Notes: a model not told the origin generated them from the sequence alone. A DNA stretch of 64,000 bases from Roseiarcus sp963798015 (GCA_963798015.1 CAWCSA010000023.1:496001-560000), one strand, 5' to 3'; shown: positions 28,208 to 36,542, numbered from the stretch's first letter. Translations and numbers: made by a program.

Positions 28208-28642
28208 ATGGATACGGCCTACATATCGGCCTTTGCCGCGCTGGCCGGGACGGCCATCGGCGGACTTGCCTCGTTCACCACCTCGTGGGTGACGCAGAAC
28301 GCGCAAAGCCGGGCCCAGAGACGGGCCGCCGAGAGGGATTCCCGGGCCGCATTGTTTGGCAGGTTTCTCGATGAGGCGGCGAAACTCTATTCCGACGCCC
28401 TGCAAACCAGCCGCGACGACGTCACGGGCCTCATTCAAATTTACGCGCTGACCAACCGGATACGCCTTCTATCGACGCCGGAAGTCGTGGAGGCCGCCGA
28501 CACGGTGGTTCGCATCATCGTCGACACCTATCTGGCGCCGAACATCACCTTGCATGAGATGCGAACGAATTGGATCGACAGACACGTCGATCCGCTGCGG
28601 GATTTCAGCGAGGCGTGCCGAACAGAGCTGCAGGCGTTTTGA
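28208..28642 (+). CDS. Small membrane-anchored protein in the encapsulin operon
   Basis: 144 aa, unrecognised. An N-terminal hydrophobic, Gly/Ala-rich segment (ISAFAALAGTAIGGLASFTT, residues 6-25) looks like a single membrane helix. The rest is a charged, mostly helical domain (NAQSRAQRRAAERDSRAALF, RFLDEAAKLYSDAL, RIRLLSTPEVVEAADTVVRI). This overall pattern is shared by many short anchored helical proteins of unknown role. It begins 21 bases after the encapsulin stop in the same direction, so it is probably cotranscribed. There is no cargo-loading peptide at its C-terminus (RTELQAF). A short hairpin (CCGCC-CGT-GGCGG) follows the stop. Confidence 0.75.
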   Translation: MDTAYISAFAALAGTAIGGLASFTTSWVTQNAQSRAQRRAAERDSRAALFGRFLDEAAKLYSDALQTSRDDVTGLIQIYALTNRIRLLSTPEVVEAADTVVRIIVDTYLAPNITLHEMRTNWIDRHVDPLRDFSEACRTELQAF

Positions 28643-28699
28643 CGCCGCCCGTGGCGGAGCGCGAGAGGCGTATCGCCCGGCCGCCTGCGGTCCTTTCGC

Positions 28700-29491
28700 C
28701 TATGCGCTGAGAACGGCTCGATGAGAGACCACGCGTCCGCGCGTCCGGCGGAAGTGGGCGTAGCCGAGCGCGGCGAAGCCGAGGCCCAGCATCACCCAGG
28801 TCGACGGCTCGGGCGTCGATACGGACAAGGCGCCGAGGATCGGCGACTCCTGGGAGTTCCCGGAGGAGAACTGGCTGAAAGCAAGGGTTTCGGTCGCGCC
28901 TGTCGCCGTAAAGATCAGGTCGACATCGTGGGGCGCGGTCGAGCCCGGAAACTGATCCACGCCAGCATAGGTGATCGGCGCTCCGCCATCGAGCGTCAGG
29001 AAAAGATCGTAGAATCCCGGGAACGAGGGGTAGGTGGGCGCGCCGTCGTTCGGACGGTTGTCGCCCCAGTAGCTGAAGTCAAGGTGATAAGTCTCGCCCG
29101 CGGTCAGTCCGGTGATCGTGGTCGAGGCCATCGCCCCGCCGCTTCCGGTCACGCCCGTGTTGCAGCATTCATTGAGATAAAGCGCGCCAGCGCCGAGGTC
29201 GGGCGATCCGCTTGTCGTATTGATGATCAAGAAGTCCGAACCGGTGAACGTCCAGCCATTCTGGTCGGCCGGCGCGGCGCTGCTGAAGACGTTGTAGGAG
29301 ACGTTGAGCCAACCTGACCGGTCGGTGAGGTTGCCCACCGTCCCGTCGTTCACCGTCCCGCTGATCGCGAAACTGCTCGCATTCCAGTCTTCGGACCAGA
29401 CCACGTCTGCGCGCGCCGACCCTGCAACGGAAAGGCCGATCGCCGCCGTGATCGCGGCGACCGAGAGGCGACGCAGCACCTTAGTTTTCAT
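28700..29491 (-). CDS. PEP-CTERM sorting-domain protein
   Basis: 263 aa exported protein. Signal peptide at residues ~10-28 (AAITAAIGLSVAGSARA). The body is Gly/Ser/Thr-rich and beta-like, with a Cys-Cys pair (NECCNTG). The C-terminus is a canonical PEP-CTERM signal: PEP motif in STPEPSTWVMLG, a hydrophobic helix LGLGFAALGYAHF, then a basic cluster (RRTRGR). By family knowledge the tail is cut and the protein processed by an exosortase during exopolysaccharide-associated export. No exosortase lies in the window. Similar to DUF642-type secreted proteins in style, but I cannot assign the body. Convergent with the encapsulin operon. Confidence 0.88.
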   Translation of the reverse strand: MKTKVLRRLSVAAITAAIGLSVAGSARADVVWSEDWNASSFAISGTVNDGTVGNLTDRSGWLNVSYNVFSSAAPADQNGWTFTGSDFLIINTTSGSPDLGAGALYLNECCNTGVTGSGGAMASTTITGLTAGETYHLDFSYWGDNRPNDGAPTYPSFPGFYDLFLTLDGGAPITYAGVDQFPGSTAPHDVDLIFTATGATETLAFSQFSSGNSQESPILGALSVSTPEPSTWVMLGLGFAALGYAHFRRTRGRVVSHRAVLSA

Positions 29492-29802
29492 GACGACCCC
29501 TCGTCCGCACCAGCCACAGGCTCAATAGGCACATTTCTCTCCCGTCTTTTACGCATGCCAAACAAAATATGTCAAATAGTATGTTTGGGCATTGTGCTCG
29601 ACTCTCGAACCCGAGTTGGCCGTCGCCGGGCGTTGTCTGGCGCGGACGCTGATGAGGCGCTTAAGTAGCGAAGGACCTCGCAAGTAGGGAAGGACCTCGA
29701 CCCGCTCACCGGTTCGTGACCTGAAGCGCGTAGGCCTCATCCGCGCGATAATCTATGAGTGCAGCGAGGCTTGGCCTCCGCTTGCAGTTTCAGGATCGGT
29801 GG
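29492..29802. other. Intergenic region with a 19-bp tandem duplication
   Basis: 311 bases between the divergent PEP-CTERM and thioesterase genes. It has an AT-rich half (AACAAAATATGTCAAATAGT) near 29565-29584 that may hold promoters. A 19-base unit is repeated back to back at 29663-29700. No gene is supported. Confidence 0.5.
29663..29700. repeat. 19-bp direct tandem repeat, two copies
   Basis: Unit AAGTAGCGAAGGACCTCGC followed immediately by AAGTAGGGAAGGACCTCGA (2 mismatches). It lies 102 bases upstream of the thioesterase start. Could be a regulator-binding repeat or a slippage duplication. Confidence 0.7.
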
Positions 29803-30258
29803 ATGAACGAAACCGTTAGACCGCGTCCGTTCACGATCGACGAATTGCGCGCCTATCTCGTCGAGGTCTTCCCGGAATTCTGGGAGAGCGGCGACCTTCG
29901 CCTCGAAGAGATCGCGCCGATGAGCGCGACGCTCCGCTTGGCTTACCATCCCAAGCACCTGCGGCCTGGCGGCACGATCTCGGGGCCGACGATGTTCGGA
30001 ATATGTGACGCCGCGCTCTACGTGGCGATCTTAAACGAGATCGGCCCCGTTGCGCACGCGGTCACCACCAGCGCCTCGATCAATTTCCTGCGCAAGCCCG
30101 CGCCGGTCGATCTGATCGGCAAGGCGAGGCTGATCAAGCTCGGCAAAAGGCTCGCGGTTGGCGAAGTCGCAATCTATTCCGACGGAGAGAGCGAGATGGT
30201 CGCCCGTGCGACCGGGACCTATTCGATTCCGGCGCGAGGCGAAGCTCTTGCCCTATGA
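29803..30258 (+). CDS. PaaI-type hotdog-fold thioesterase
   Basis: 151 aa, single hotdog domain. Features: a central GGTISGPTMFGICDAALYVA with the helix-forming GxxxGP..D motif (catalytic acid Asp near residue 68), TTSASINFLRKPAP and LIGKARLIKLGKRLAVGEVA. By family it hydrolyses acyl-CoA thioesters; the substrate is unknown. The ATG at 29803 (MNETVRPRPF) is preferred over one 16 codons upstream because AGGATCGG precedes it. Convergent with the MFS gene downstream. Confidence 0.85.
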   Translation: MNETVRPRPFTIDELRAYLVEVFPEFWESGDLRLEEIAPMSATLRLAYHPKHLRPGGTISGPTMFGICDAALYVAILNEIGPVAHAVTTSASINFLRKPAPVDLIGKARLIKLGKRLAVGEVAIYSDGESEMVARATGTYSIPARGEALAL

Positions 30259-30333
30259 TCTATGTCACCCGATTTCGCTGGCGAAAACTGCACGGTACGC
30301 AAGCTCCGGCGTCTTCCGATCATGCGCAATTGC

Positions 30334-31941
30334 CTATTCCGGCCCCGCGCGAGCGCCCTTCTCAGCGACAGAGCGTTTCATAAACAATACCGCGAACGTG
30401 ACCCCAAACGTCAGCACAGCCGCCATCCAAAAGGTGTCGAAATAAGCCAGCGAAGACGCCTGCTGCTGACGCAGGTTTTCGAGTTGCTGCACGGCCAGCT
30501 GCTGAGAGGCGGCTGGATCGCCGGTCTGTTGAACAAAGAACGCCTGAGCCCGCGCGAGAAAGCTGCTGGCGGCGGCGTTGAGGGGGTCAACATACTCCCC
30601 AAGTCGAAGAACGTGAAACTGATCGCGCCGCTCTTGGAAGGTCTGGGACAACGACACTCCGACGCTGCCCCCCTCGTTGCGTAGGAGACTCAACAAGCCG
30701 ATGGCGGCTCCGCGCAACGCGAGTGGCGTGTAAAGGTAAGCGGCCACGTTCGCAGGAGCAAAACATACCGAGAGCCCCGCGACGAGAAGCACGCGAGGCC
30801 AAACAACCTCGCTTGGGCTGATGTCGAGGTTGAGTTGCGACATCCAATAGTTTCCCGCGGCCATGAGCAGAAGGCCTCCCGCGATCAGCCATCTCGCATC
30901 CATCTTGAGGCCGATCAGGCGGCCGACGATCGGCATCGCCAGCACGGCAAAGATTCCGGCAGGCGACATCACCAACCCAGTCTTAAGCGCATCATAACCA
31001 AACAAAGTTTGCAGCAGACCAAGCAATGACTTAGTGCCTGCAAAGAGCGCAAGGTAAGCGCAGAATATGATGATGCAGCAGGCAGCAAAGTTGCGTTCGC
31101 CCAGCACGCGGAAATTGACGACGGGGTTGCGGTGACGCAACTCCCAGAAGATCAGTGCAACCAAACCCACCCCAAATAAAATGACGAGCGTCTGGACGCG
31201 CCAGAATGGATCCCCCAGCCAGTCCCACTCCTGGCCCTTGCTGAGCACCACTTCCCACGAGACCATGACGATGACCAGCAGCGACAAGCCGATCGCGTCA
31301 AAATGGAACGGCTGCTTCCTCAACTCCTTGCGCTCAGCGACGAGATAGTCCGGATCGTCAAGTAGGAAGTAACAACCGATGAACGCCAGGATACCGACTG
31401 GCACGTTGATCAAAAAGCACCAGCGCCAATTGTACGTGTCCGTTATCCAACCACCCAAGGTCGGACCGACTATGGGCGCGATCAGCACAGCAAGGCCGAA
31501 CAGCGTCATGGCTACGCCTTGCTTTTCCCGTGGGAAGGTGTCCAGCAAAATACCCTGACTGCCGGGTTGCAGACCGCCGCCCGCGAGACCCTGGATGACG
31601 CGAAACAGGATCAGCTGACTGAGGCTACCAGCAAGCCCGCACAGCAAAGAACTAAGGGTGAATATTGCTATCGACGCCAGGAAGTAGTTGCGGCGACCCA
31701 GATGAGCGCTGAGCCAGCCGGTAATCGGCAGGATGACGGCGTTGGCGGCAAGATAGCTGGTGATAACCCACTCGGCGTCATCGGCGGCAGCCGACAGTCC
31801 TCCCGCAATGTAGCGCAGCGCCACCAGCACGATCGTGGTGTCGAGCACCTCCATGAACGCCGGCACCACGACTACGGCGGCGACTAACCAGGGATTCCGG
31901 GCGACATGGGATCTGGCGGGCGAAAGCGCCGCAGCTGTCAC
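30334..31941 (-). CDS. emrB: DHA2-family MFS multidrug exporter (EmrB-like)
   Basis: 535 aa with about 14 membrane helices, the DHA2/EmrB topology. Motifs: VVVPAFMEVLDTTIVLVALR (motif D1 in helix 1), LSAHLGRRNYFLASIAIF (motif A), RVIQGLAGGGLQPGSQGILL (motif B), VLIAPIVGPTLGGWITDTYN (motif C). Works with the membrane-fusion protein encoded just upstream, whose stop it overlaps by 4 bases, to export toxic compounds by proton antiport across the envelope. An outer-membrane TolC-type partner is not encoded here. Codon use and GC (e.g. CAATAGTTTCCCGCGG-like stretches) are slightly less GC-rich than neighbours. Confidence 0.92.
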   Translation of the reverse strand: MTAAALSPARSHVARNPWLVAAVVVVPAFMEVLDTTIVLVALRYIAGGLSAAADDAEWVITSYLAANAVILPITGWLSAHLGRRNYFLASIAIFTLSSLLCGLAGSLSQLILFRVIQGLAGGGLQPGSQGILLDTFPREKQGVAMTLFGLAVLIAPIVGPTLGGWITDTYNWRWCFLINVPVGILAFIGCYFLLDDPDYLVAERKELRKQPFHFDAIGLSLLVIVMVSWEVVLSKGQEWDWLGDPFWRVQTLVILFGVGLVALIFWELRHRNPVVNFRVLGERNFAACCIIIFCAYLALFAGTKSLLGLLQTLFGYDALKTGLVMSPAGIFAVLAMPIVGRLIGLKMDARWLIAGGLLLMAAGNYWMSQLNLDISPSEVVWPRVLLVAGLSVCFAPANVAAYLYTPLALRGAAIGLLSLLRNEGGSVGVSLSQTFQERRDQFHVLRLGEYVDPLNAAASSFLARAQAFFVQQTGDPAASQQLAVQQLENLRQQQASSLAYFDTFWMAAVLTFGVTFAVLFMKRSVAEKGARAGPE

Positions 31942-33458
31942 TTGTTTGCGCCCGGCGGGTTTGCGGCCGAACCGCCGGTCTGCGATTGAGACGAGGCGGT
32001 CTGCAAGAACTTCCCGGCGTCGGGTCCGGTCGGGGGTTTGTTGAAATAGACGTAGGGAGTAACCGACGTGCCGATAAACAGCGGGCTCTTGTTTGGATCG
32101 TAGTCTGCAAGGTCGATCCGAACCGGCAGTCGCTGCACCACTTTGATGAAGTTGCCGGTAGCGTTCTGCGCCGGCAGCAGCGCCAATGTCGATCCGGTCC
32201 CCTGGGTAAAGCCGGAAATGCGCCCCTTGAACACATGGCGGTCGCCATACATGTCGACATAGAGATCGACCGGCTGGCCGATACGCAGATCTCCGAGCTG
32301 CGTTTCCTTGAAATTGGCGTCAACCCAGATTTCGTCGAGCGAGCGAATCGCCATGAGAGCTTGACCAACCTGGACATTGTCGCCCGGATTGACGTTTCGG
32401 CGCGTGACGACCCCGTCGATCTCCGCGAGAACATCGCAGTAGCGGAGATCGAGCTCGGCCTCATCGAGATCGCGCTTGGCGACCTCGAGCTTGGCCTCGG
32501 CCTGCTTGATGTCCGGCGCGTCTGCCGCCAGCCGGGCGAAGGTGCTGTTGACGTCGCCTTCCTTCTCGAACGCCTCGACCATGTGGCTCGGCCCCTCGTC
32601 GAACGAATGGATGACGCCGAGTTGAGCCGCGCTCTGAATCAGCGCCGCCTGCGCCTGGAGCACGGAAGAAAAGGTTTGATTGAGATCAGCCGGGACCTGG
32701 CCGAGATCTTGGCCATCGGATTCCGGGGGCAATCCCAAGGACGCACGGGTTTGACGAACGTCGGCAAGCGCCGCGACAACGTCCGCGCGGGCCGCCAACA
32801 AGATGGCCTGCCGGCGGTCGTACTCGGATCTTGGGGTATCGTTCGACACCACCAATTTGGCGGCCCGGTCGAAGTCAAGCTGAGCCAACGCGAGCTGGGC
32901 TTTGCTCTTGTCGACGCCGGCGACCCGGGCGTGGAGCAGAGCGACCTGGTCGTCGACGGACTCCATGGCGTGCTCCAGCGCCCGGCGTCGGCTCATGGCC
33001 TCTGCTTCGATGCCGCGCACTTTGGACTTGGTCACTTGTAGGTCCGCCATGGCCGTATCGACAGCCGCCTTTTTTATCGCGACGGCGATCTGAAAGGGCT
33101 CCTTGTCCAGTTGGACGAGAAGGTCTCCCTTGCGCACCCGGTAGTTGTCGTCGACGAGGACGCGCGCGACCTGGCCTCGAACGCGTGCGGCGACGAACGT
33201 GACGTGACCGTTGACGTATGCGTCGTCGGTAGAAACCGTGTTGAGCGCTGTCTGGACCGAGGGAATGCCGAACCAGAGGGCGGCCGCGAGGATCACGACA
33301 CCCGCTGCTCCAAGCAGCATGTTTCGCCGCCCCCTCGGCTTCGGCTTCTCTGGCGAGACTGTTTCGGCGCCGGTCGGGTCCCGTGGGTTTGGATCAACGT
33401 TGCGAGACGAAGTTCGCTCGCTACCTGTATCGCTTGACGGGCGGCTCTGCTCGCTCAT
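31938..33458 (-). CDS. emrA: HlyD/EmrA-family membrane-fusion protein
   Basis: 506 aa. A Pro/charged cytoplasmic N-terminus (~45 residues) is followed by one membrane helix (MLLGAAGVVILAAALWFGI). Then a barrel-sandwich/lipoyl half-motif (VSTDDAYVNGHVTFVAARVR, GQVARVLVDDNYRVRKGDLL), a long helical hairpin (~residues 130-330), and the second half-motif (AEIDGVVTRRNVNPGDNVQV). The hairpin is longer than in E. coli EmrA (390 aa) and carries an extra segment around LGLPPESDGQDLGQ. A ~40-residue Gln/Ser/Pro C-terminal tail is present. It is the periplasmic adaptor for the MFS exporter encoded downstream. Confidence 0.92.
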   Translation of the reverse strand: MSEQSRPSSDTGSERTSSRNVDPNPRDPTGAETVSPEKPKPRGRRNMLLGAAGVVILAAALWFGIPSVQTALNTVSTDDAYVNGHVTFVAARVRGQVARVLVDDNYRVRKGDLLVQLDKEPFQIAVAIKKAAVDTAMADLQVTKSKVRGIEAEAMSRRRALEHAMESVDDQVALLHARVAGVDKSKAQLALAQLDFDRAAKLVVSNDTPRSEYDRRQAILLAARADVVAALADVRQTRASLGLPPESDGQDLGQVPADLNQTFSSVLQAQAALIQSAAQLGVIHSFDEGPSHMVEAFEKEGDVNSTFARLAADAPDIKQAEAKLEVAKRDLDEAELDLRYCDVLAEIDGVVTRRNVNPGDNVQVGQALMAIRSLDEIWVDANFKETQLGDLRIGQPVDLYVDMYGDRHVFKGRISGFTQGTGSTLALLPAQNATGNFIKVVQRLPVRIDLADYDPNKSPLFIGTSVTPYVYFNKPPTGPDAGKFLQTASSQSQTGGSAANPPGANK

Positions 33459-33560
33459 GGCGGATTCCTGTCATCGAAATGGATGAATGACAGATCTGCC
33501 GAACGTGCGCCATATCACACCTTTTGCCGCTAGGACCCAAGTGCGGCCGCTAGCGCCTAC

Positions 33561-33590
33561 TCTTCGAGGGTCGGTTCTTCGAGGGTCGGT
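33561..33590. repeat. Perfect 15-bp tandem duplication
   Basis: TCTTCGAGGGTCGGT occurs twice back to back, directly before the 18-bp palindrome at 33592. Lies in the 256-base region between divergent emrA and rplM. Confidence 0.8.
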
Positions 33591-33591
33591 C

Positions 33592-33609
33592 GCGGTATCC
33601 TGATACCGC
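33592..33609. promoter_or_regulatory. Palindrome GCGGTATC-CT-GATACCGC, candidate operator
   Basis: 8-base perfect arms with a 2-base centre, typical of TetR-type operators. It is 134 bases upstream of emrA and 106 bases upstream of rplM. An efflux operon is a natural target of such a repressor, but no regulator gene is adjacent. No T-run follows, so it is not a terminator. Confidence 0.5.
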
Positions 33610-33654
33610 ATAGTTGACATCGGCGGTTTTCTTGACAATTCCGGCGCTTGGCGG

Positions 33655-33683
33655 TTGACATTCCGGCGGCAGCGCGGCTAGAA
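33655..33683 (+). promoter_or_regulatory. Probable sigma70-type promoter of rplM-rpsI
   Basis: TTGACA (33655-33660), 17-base spacer, CTAGAA (33678-33683). The -35 is consensus and the -10 weak, close to the CTATAT-like -10 of alphaproteobacteria. It would give a leader of about 24 bases before the rplM ATG. Two more TTGACA hexamers lie upstream (33614-33619 and 33632-33637). Confidence 0.5.
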
Positions 33684-33714
33684 GCGCGCCTCCTGAAATA
33701 GAGCGGACGAATCC

Positions 33715-34197
33715 ATGTTCGGCAGAACCCATTCGACCAAGACGGCCGAGGTCGAGAAGAAATGGCTTGTCATCGACGCCAAGGGCCTGGTGGTCGGGCG
33801 GCTTGCTTCGATCGTGGCCATGCGGCTGCGCGGCAAGCATAAACCCAGCTTCACGCCTCACATGGACGACGGCGACCATGTCATCGTGGTCAACGCGGAA
33901 AAGATCGTGCTCACCGGCCGGAAGTACGACAAAAAGGTCTATTACCATTATTCGGGCTACATCGGCGGCATCAAGGAACGCTCGGCCAAATCGATCCTCG
34001 AGGGCAAGTTTCCCGAGCGCATTGTCGAGAAGGCGGTCGAGCGCATGCTTCCGCGTGGACCCTTGGGCAAGAAGCAGCTCGGCAACCTTCGTGTCTACAA
34101 AGGTCCGGAACACCCGCACGCCGCGCAGTCGCCGACCGCGCTCGACGTCGCCAAACTCAATCCCAAGAACAGCCGGAGCGCTGAAAACAATGGCTGA
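33715..34197 (+). CDS. rplM: 50S ribosomal protein L13
   Basis: 160 aa. N-terminal KWLVIDAKGLVVGRLASIVA, RGKHKPSFTPHMDDGDHVIV, KIVLTGRKYDKKVYYHYSGY and the signature RMLPRGPLGKKQLGNLRVYK are all characteristic; it has the ~10-residue longer C-terminus usual in alphaproteobacteria. Binds 23S rRNA early in large-subunit assembly. It overlaps the start of rpsI by 8 bases. Confidence 0.98.
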   Translation: MFGRTHSTKTAEVEKKWLVIDAKGLVVGRLASIVAMRLRGKHKPSFTPHMDDGDHVIVVNAEKIVLTGRKYDKKVYYHYSGYIGGIKERSAKSILEGKFPERIVEKAVERMLPRGPLGKKQLGNLRVYKGPEHPHAAQSPTALDVAKLNPKNSRSAENNG

Positions 34198-34672
34198 GAC
34201 TCTTGCTTCGCTGGCCGACCTCGCAGGCTCAGCCGCCGCGCCCGTCGCCGCGGAAGCCCCCGTCCATGTCCAGAAGCTCGACAAGTACGGACGCGCCTAC
34301 GCGACCGGAAAGCGCAAGAACGCAGTGGCGCGTGTGTGGATCAAGCCGGGCAGGGGTCTCGCGACCGTCAACGGGAAACCGCTTGACCAGTATTTTGCGC
34401 GGCCGGTGCTGCGCATGGTGCTGAGCCAACCGCTCGTCGTCGTAAACCGCATCACTCAGTATGACCTGACGGTGACGGTGAGCGGGGGCGGTCTCTCCGG
34501 CCAGGCCGGCGCTGTGCGCCACGGTCTCGCCAAGGCGCTGACCTATTTCGAGCCGGACCTCCGGCCCGCGCTGAAGAAGGGTGGCTTCCTCACCCGCGAT
34601 TCCCGTGTCGTCGAGCGCAAGAAGTACGGCCACCGCAAGGCGCGCGCGAGCTTCCAGTTCTCCAAGCGCTGA
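34190..34672 (+). CDS. rpsI: 30S ribosomal protein S9
   Basis: 160 aa, starting MAETLASLADLAGSAAAP: the ~30-residue N-terminal extension is typical of alphaproteobacteria. The conserved core YGRAYATGKRKNAVARVWIK, GGLSGQAGAVRHGLAKAL and the C-terminal KKYGHRKARASFQFSKR, whose last residues reach the P-site tRNA, are intact. The ATG overlaps the last codons of rplM, so the two are translationally coupled. Confidence 0.98.
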   Translation: MAETLASLADLAGSAAAPVAAEAPVHVQKLDKYGRAYATGKRKNAVARVWIKPGRGLATVNGKPLDQYFARPVLRMVLSQPLVVVNRITQYDLTVTVSGGGLSGQAGAVRHGLAKALTYFEPDLRPALKKGGFLTRDSRVVERKKYGHRKARASFQFSKR

Positions 34673-34680
34673 GGCGCGAT

Positions 34681-34735
34681 TCCCTCATCCGGCCCTTCGG
34701 GCCACCTTCTCCCCTGGGGAGAAGGGAAGGGCGGC
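34681..34735. repeat. Tandem-hairpin intergenic repeat, copy 2
   Basis: Starts TCCCTCATCCGG, first hairpin GGCCC-TTC-GGGCC, linker CACCTTCTCCC, second hairpin around 34705-34725 (CCTTCTCCCC/GGGGAGAAGG), then GAAGGGCGGC. Same order of parts as the element at 18957-19010, with a different first stem that remains base-paired. Directly follows rpsI and may serve as its 3' end. Confidence 0.75.
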
Positions 34736-34947
34736 GAAAGCCGTCCTTTTTTGCTGACGGGGCCGAAGAGCACTTGGCGCTTTAGCTTGCCAGGACCTCG
34801 TTACAAGGATGAGGGTGTGGATCCGCCAACTACCATGTTCGCGGACGTCGCTCGCGATTTTTCGACGATCGCCGTCATATGGCCATTTGCGCACCGACGA
34901 CGCGCGCGATTAGATGTCCCCGAGATAACGATCGACGGGGGATTCGC

Positions 34948-35388
34948 TTGAAGCTTGTCCTTTTACTCTCCGGTCTTGCGGTGCTCGCCGCTCTTCCCGC
35001 GAGCGCGCTGGAATGGCGCTGGAGCTATCAGGGCGAGGGCGTTACGGCGGGGGGCGCCTTCACCACGACGGACACTTCCAACGCCGACGGCTTCTACGCG
35101 ATCACCGCGATAAAAGGCGAGGCCAACGGCGTCGCCATTACCGGCCTTCAGCCTGCGGGGACGTCGATCCCTGGCAACGACGGCTATCCGGTCGACGGTC
35201 TCGTGGGCGCGAAGGCCCCGCAACTCTCTTTGCATGGCTTCGGCTACGCGCTCGCCGACGGGACCTACGCCAATCCGTTTTACGGCGACCATTTCGTCCC
35301 GCCGGGCGTTTACGCGTTCTTCTCCGATCCAAAGAACCGCAAGACGAGCGAGCCGTTGGTGAAGTTCACGGCGACGATCGTCCCTTAG
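34948..35388 (+). CDS. Secreted hypothetical protein, 146 aa
   Basis: The TTG at 34948 is chosen because GGGGGA lies just upstream and it exposes a signal peptide (MKLVLLLSGLAVLAALPASA). The mature part begins LEWRWSYQGEGVTAGGAFTT and has recurring Gly/aromatic turns (GFYAITAIKGEANGVAITGL, GFGYALADGTYANPFYGDHF), as in small beta-sandwich proteins often found next to PEP-CTERM or autotransporter genes. It has no sorting tail. I do not recognise the family. Stands alone between rpsI and argC, an insertion into an otherwise conserved rpsI-argC pairing. Confidence 0.75.
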   Translation: MKLVLLLSGLAVLAALPASALEWRWSYQGEGVTAGGAFTTTDTSNADGFYAITAIKGEANGVAITGLQPAGTSIPGNDGYPVDGLVGAKAPQLSLHGFGYALADGTYANPFYGDHFVPPGVYAFFSDPKNRKTSEPLVKFTATIVP

Positions 35389-35552
35389 CGCGTCCCGCGC
35401 GGCCGAACCCTCGTCTTGACCATGACGGCCGTTTGTACGAAAGAGCACTCATGACCACCCGCTCGCTCATCCGACTCCGACGACGCTGAAAAGCGAGCTC
35501 GCGCCATGAGCGCGACTTATCTTTCGGCTTTCGGATTTGAGCAGGGGTTTTC

Positions 35553-36467
35553 ATGTCAGCGACAATCTTCATCGACGGCGAAGCGGGCACTACCGGCCTG
35601 CAAATCAGGGAGAAGCTCGCGGGCCTCTCCGGCCTGAAGATCGCCAGTCTGCCGTCCGAAGCGCGCAAGGACGCGGCCGCCAAACAAAAGCTGTACGGCG
35701 AAGTCGATGTCGTGATCCTTTGCCTGCCGGATGAGGCGGCGAAAGAGGCGGCGCGCCTGATCGATGCGATGGGCGCGGACGGCCCCCGTATGATTGACGC
35801 GTCATCCGCCCATCGGGTCGCGCCGGGCTGGACCTATGGTTTCCCGGAGCTCGTGGCAGGGCAGGGCGAGGCGATCGCCAAAGCCAATAAGGTCAGTAAT
35901 CCGGGCTGCCACGCGACCGGCGCGGTCGCGCTTTTGCGCCCGCTGACCGACGCGGGCTTGATGCCTAAGGACGCGGCCGTTTCGATTGGTTCGGTCAGCG
36001 GCTATTCGGGCGGCGGCAAGTCCATGATTGAGGCCTACGAGACAGGCAAAGCGCCCGCGTTCGAGCTCTATGGGCTTGGGCTCGAGCACAAGCACATGCC
36101 GGAAATTCAGCTCTATTCCGGCCTGACCGCACGGCCGATTTTCACCCCTTCCGTCGGCAACTTCCGGCAGGGAATGCTGGTCAGCGTGCCGCTGCATCTC
36201 GACACTTTGCCGGGCAAGCCCAAGACCGCCGACCTCATCGCCGTCTTTAAGAAGCAGTACCGAGGCCAGAAGCATTTCCATGTCTCGGAGAGCGGGGAGG
36301 CTCCGCGCATCGAGCCGGAATCGCTGAACGGCACGAACGACATCGAAATCCACGTCTATCCGAATGAGGCTCGTGGGCACACGCTGCTGGTCGCCAAATT
36401 CGACAATCTCGGCAAGGGCGCCTCCGGCGCTGCGGTGCAGAACCTGATGCTGATGCTGGGGCGGTAA
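35553..36467 (+). CDS. argC: N-acetyl-gamma-glutamyl-phosphate reductase, short type
   Basis: 304 aa, the short (type 2) ArgC of alphaproteobacteria. NADPH-dependent reduction of N-acetylglutamyl phosphate to the semialdehyde in arginine synthesis. Visible: nucleotide-binding start ATIFIDGEAGTTGLQIRE, ASSAHRVAPGWTYGFPEL, catalytic Cys119 in VSNPGCHATGAVALL, GSVSGYSGGGKSMIEAYE, and C-terminal NEARGHTLLVAKFDNLGKGA. Cytoplasmic. A hairpin followed by a short T-run lies just past the stop. Confidence 0.96.
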   Translation: MSATIFIDGEAGTTGLQIREKLAGLSGLKIASLPSEARKDAAAKQKLYGEVDVVILCLPDEAAKEAARLIDAMGADGPRMIDASSAHRVAPGWTYGFPELVAGQGEAIAKANKVSNPGCHATGAVALLRPLTDAGLMPKDAAVSIGSVSGYSGGGKSMIEAYETGKAPAFELYGLGLEHKHMPEIQLYSGLTARPIFTPSVGNFRQGMLVSVPLHLDTLPGKPKTADLIAVFKKQYRGQKHFHVSESGEAPRIEPESLNGTNDIEIHVYPNEARGHTLLVAKFDNLGKGASGAAVQNLMLMLGR

Positions 36468-36507
36468 GCGCGAGCCCGTAGGCGCGAGTTCATAAATCGC
36501 CATGGTC

Positions 36508-36542
36508 GCCGTCCGGAAACGACGGCCCACGCCCCTGTTTTG
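36508..36542 (+). terminator. Candidate intrinsic terminator of argC
   Basis: Stem GCCGTC (36508-36513) and GACGGC (36521-36526) around a 7-base loop, followed after 11 bases by TGTTTTGT. Located 40 bases past the argC stop. The T-run is short and spaced, so strength is uncertain. Confidence 0.45.
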
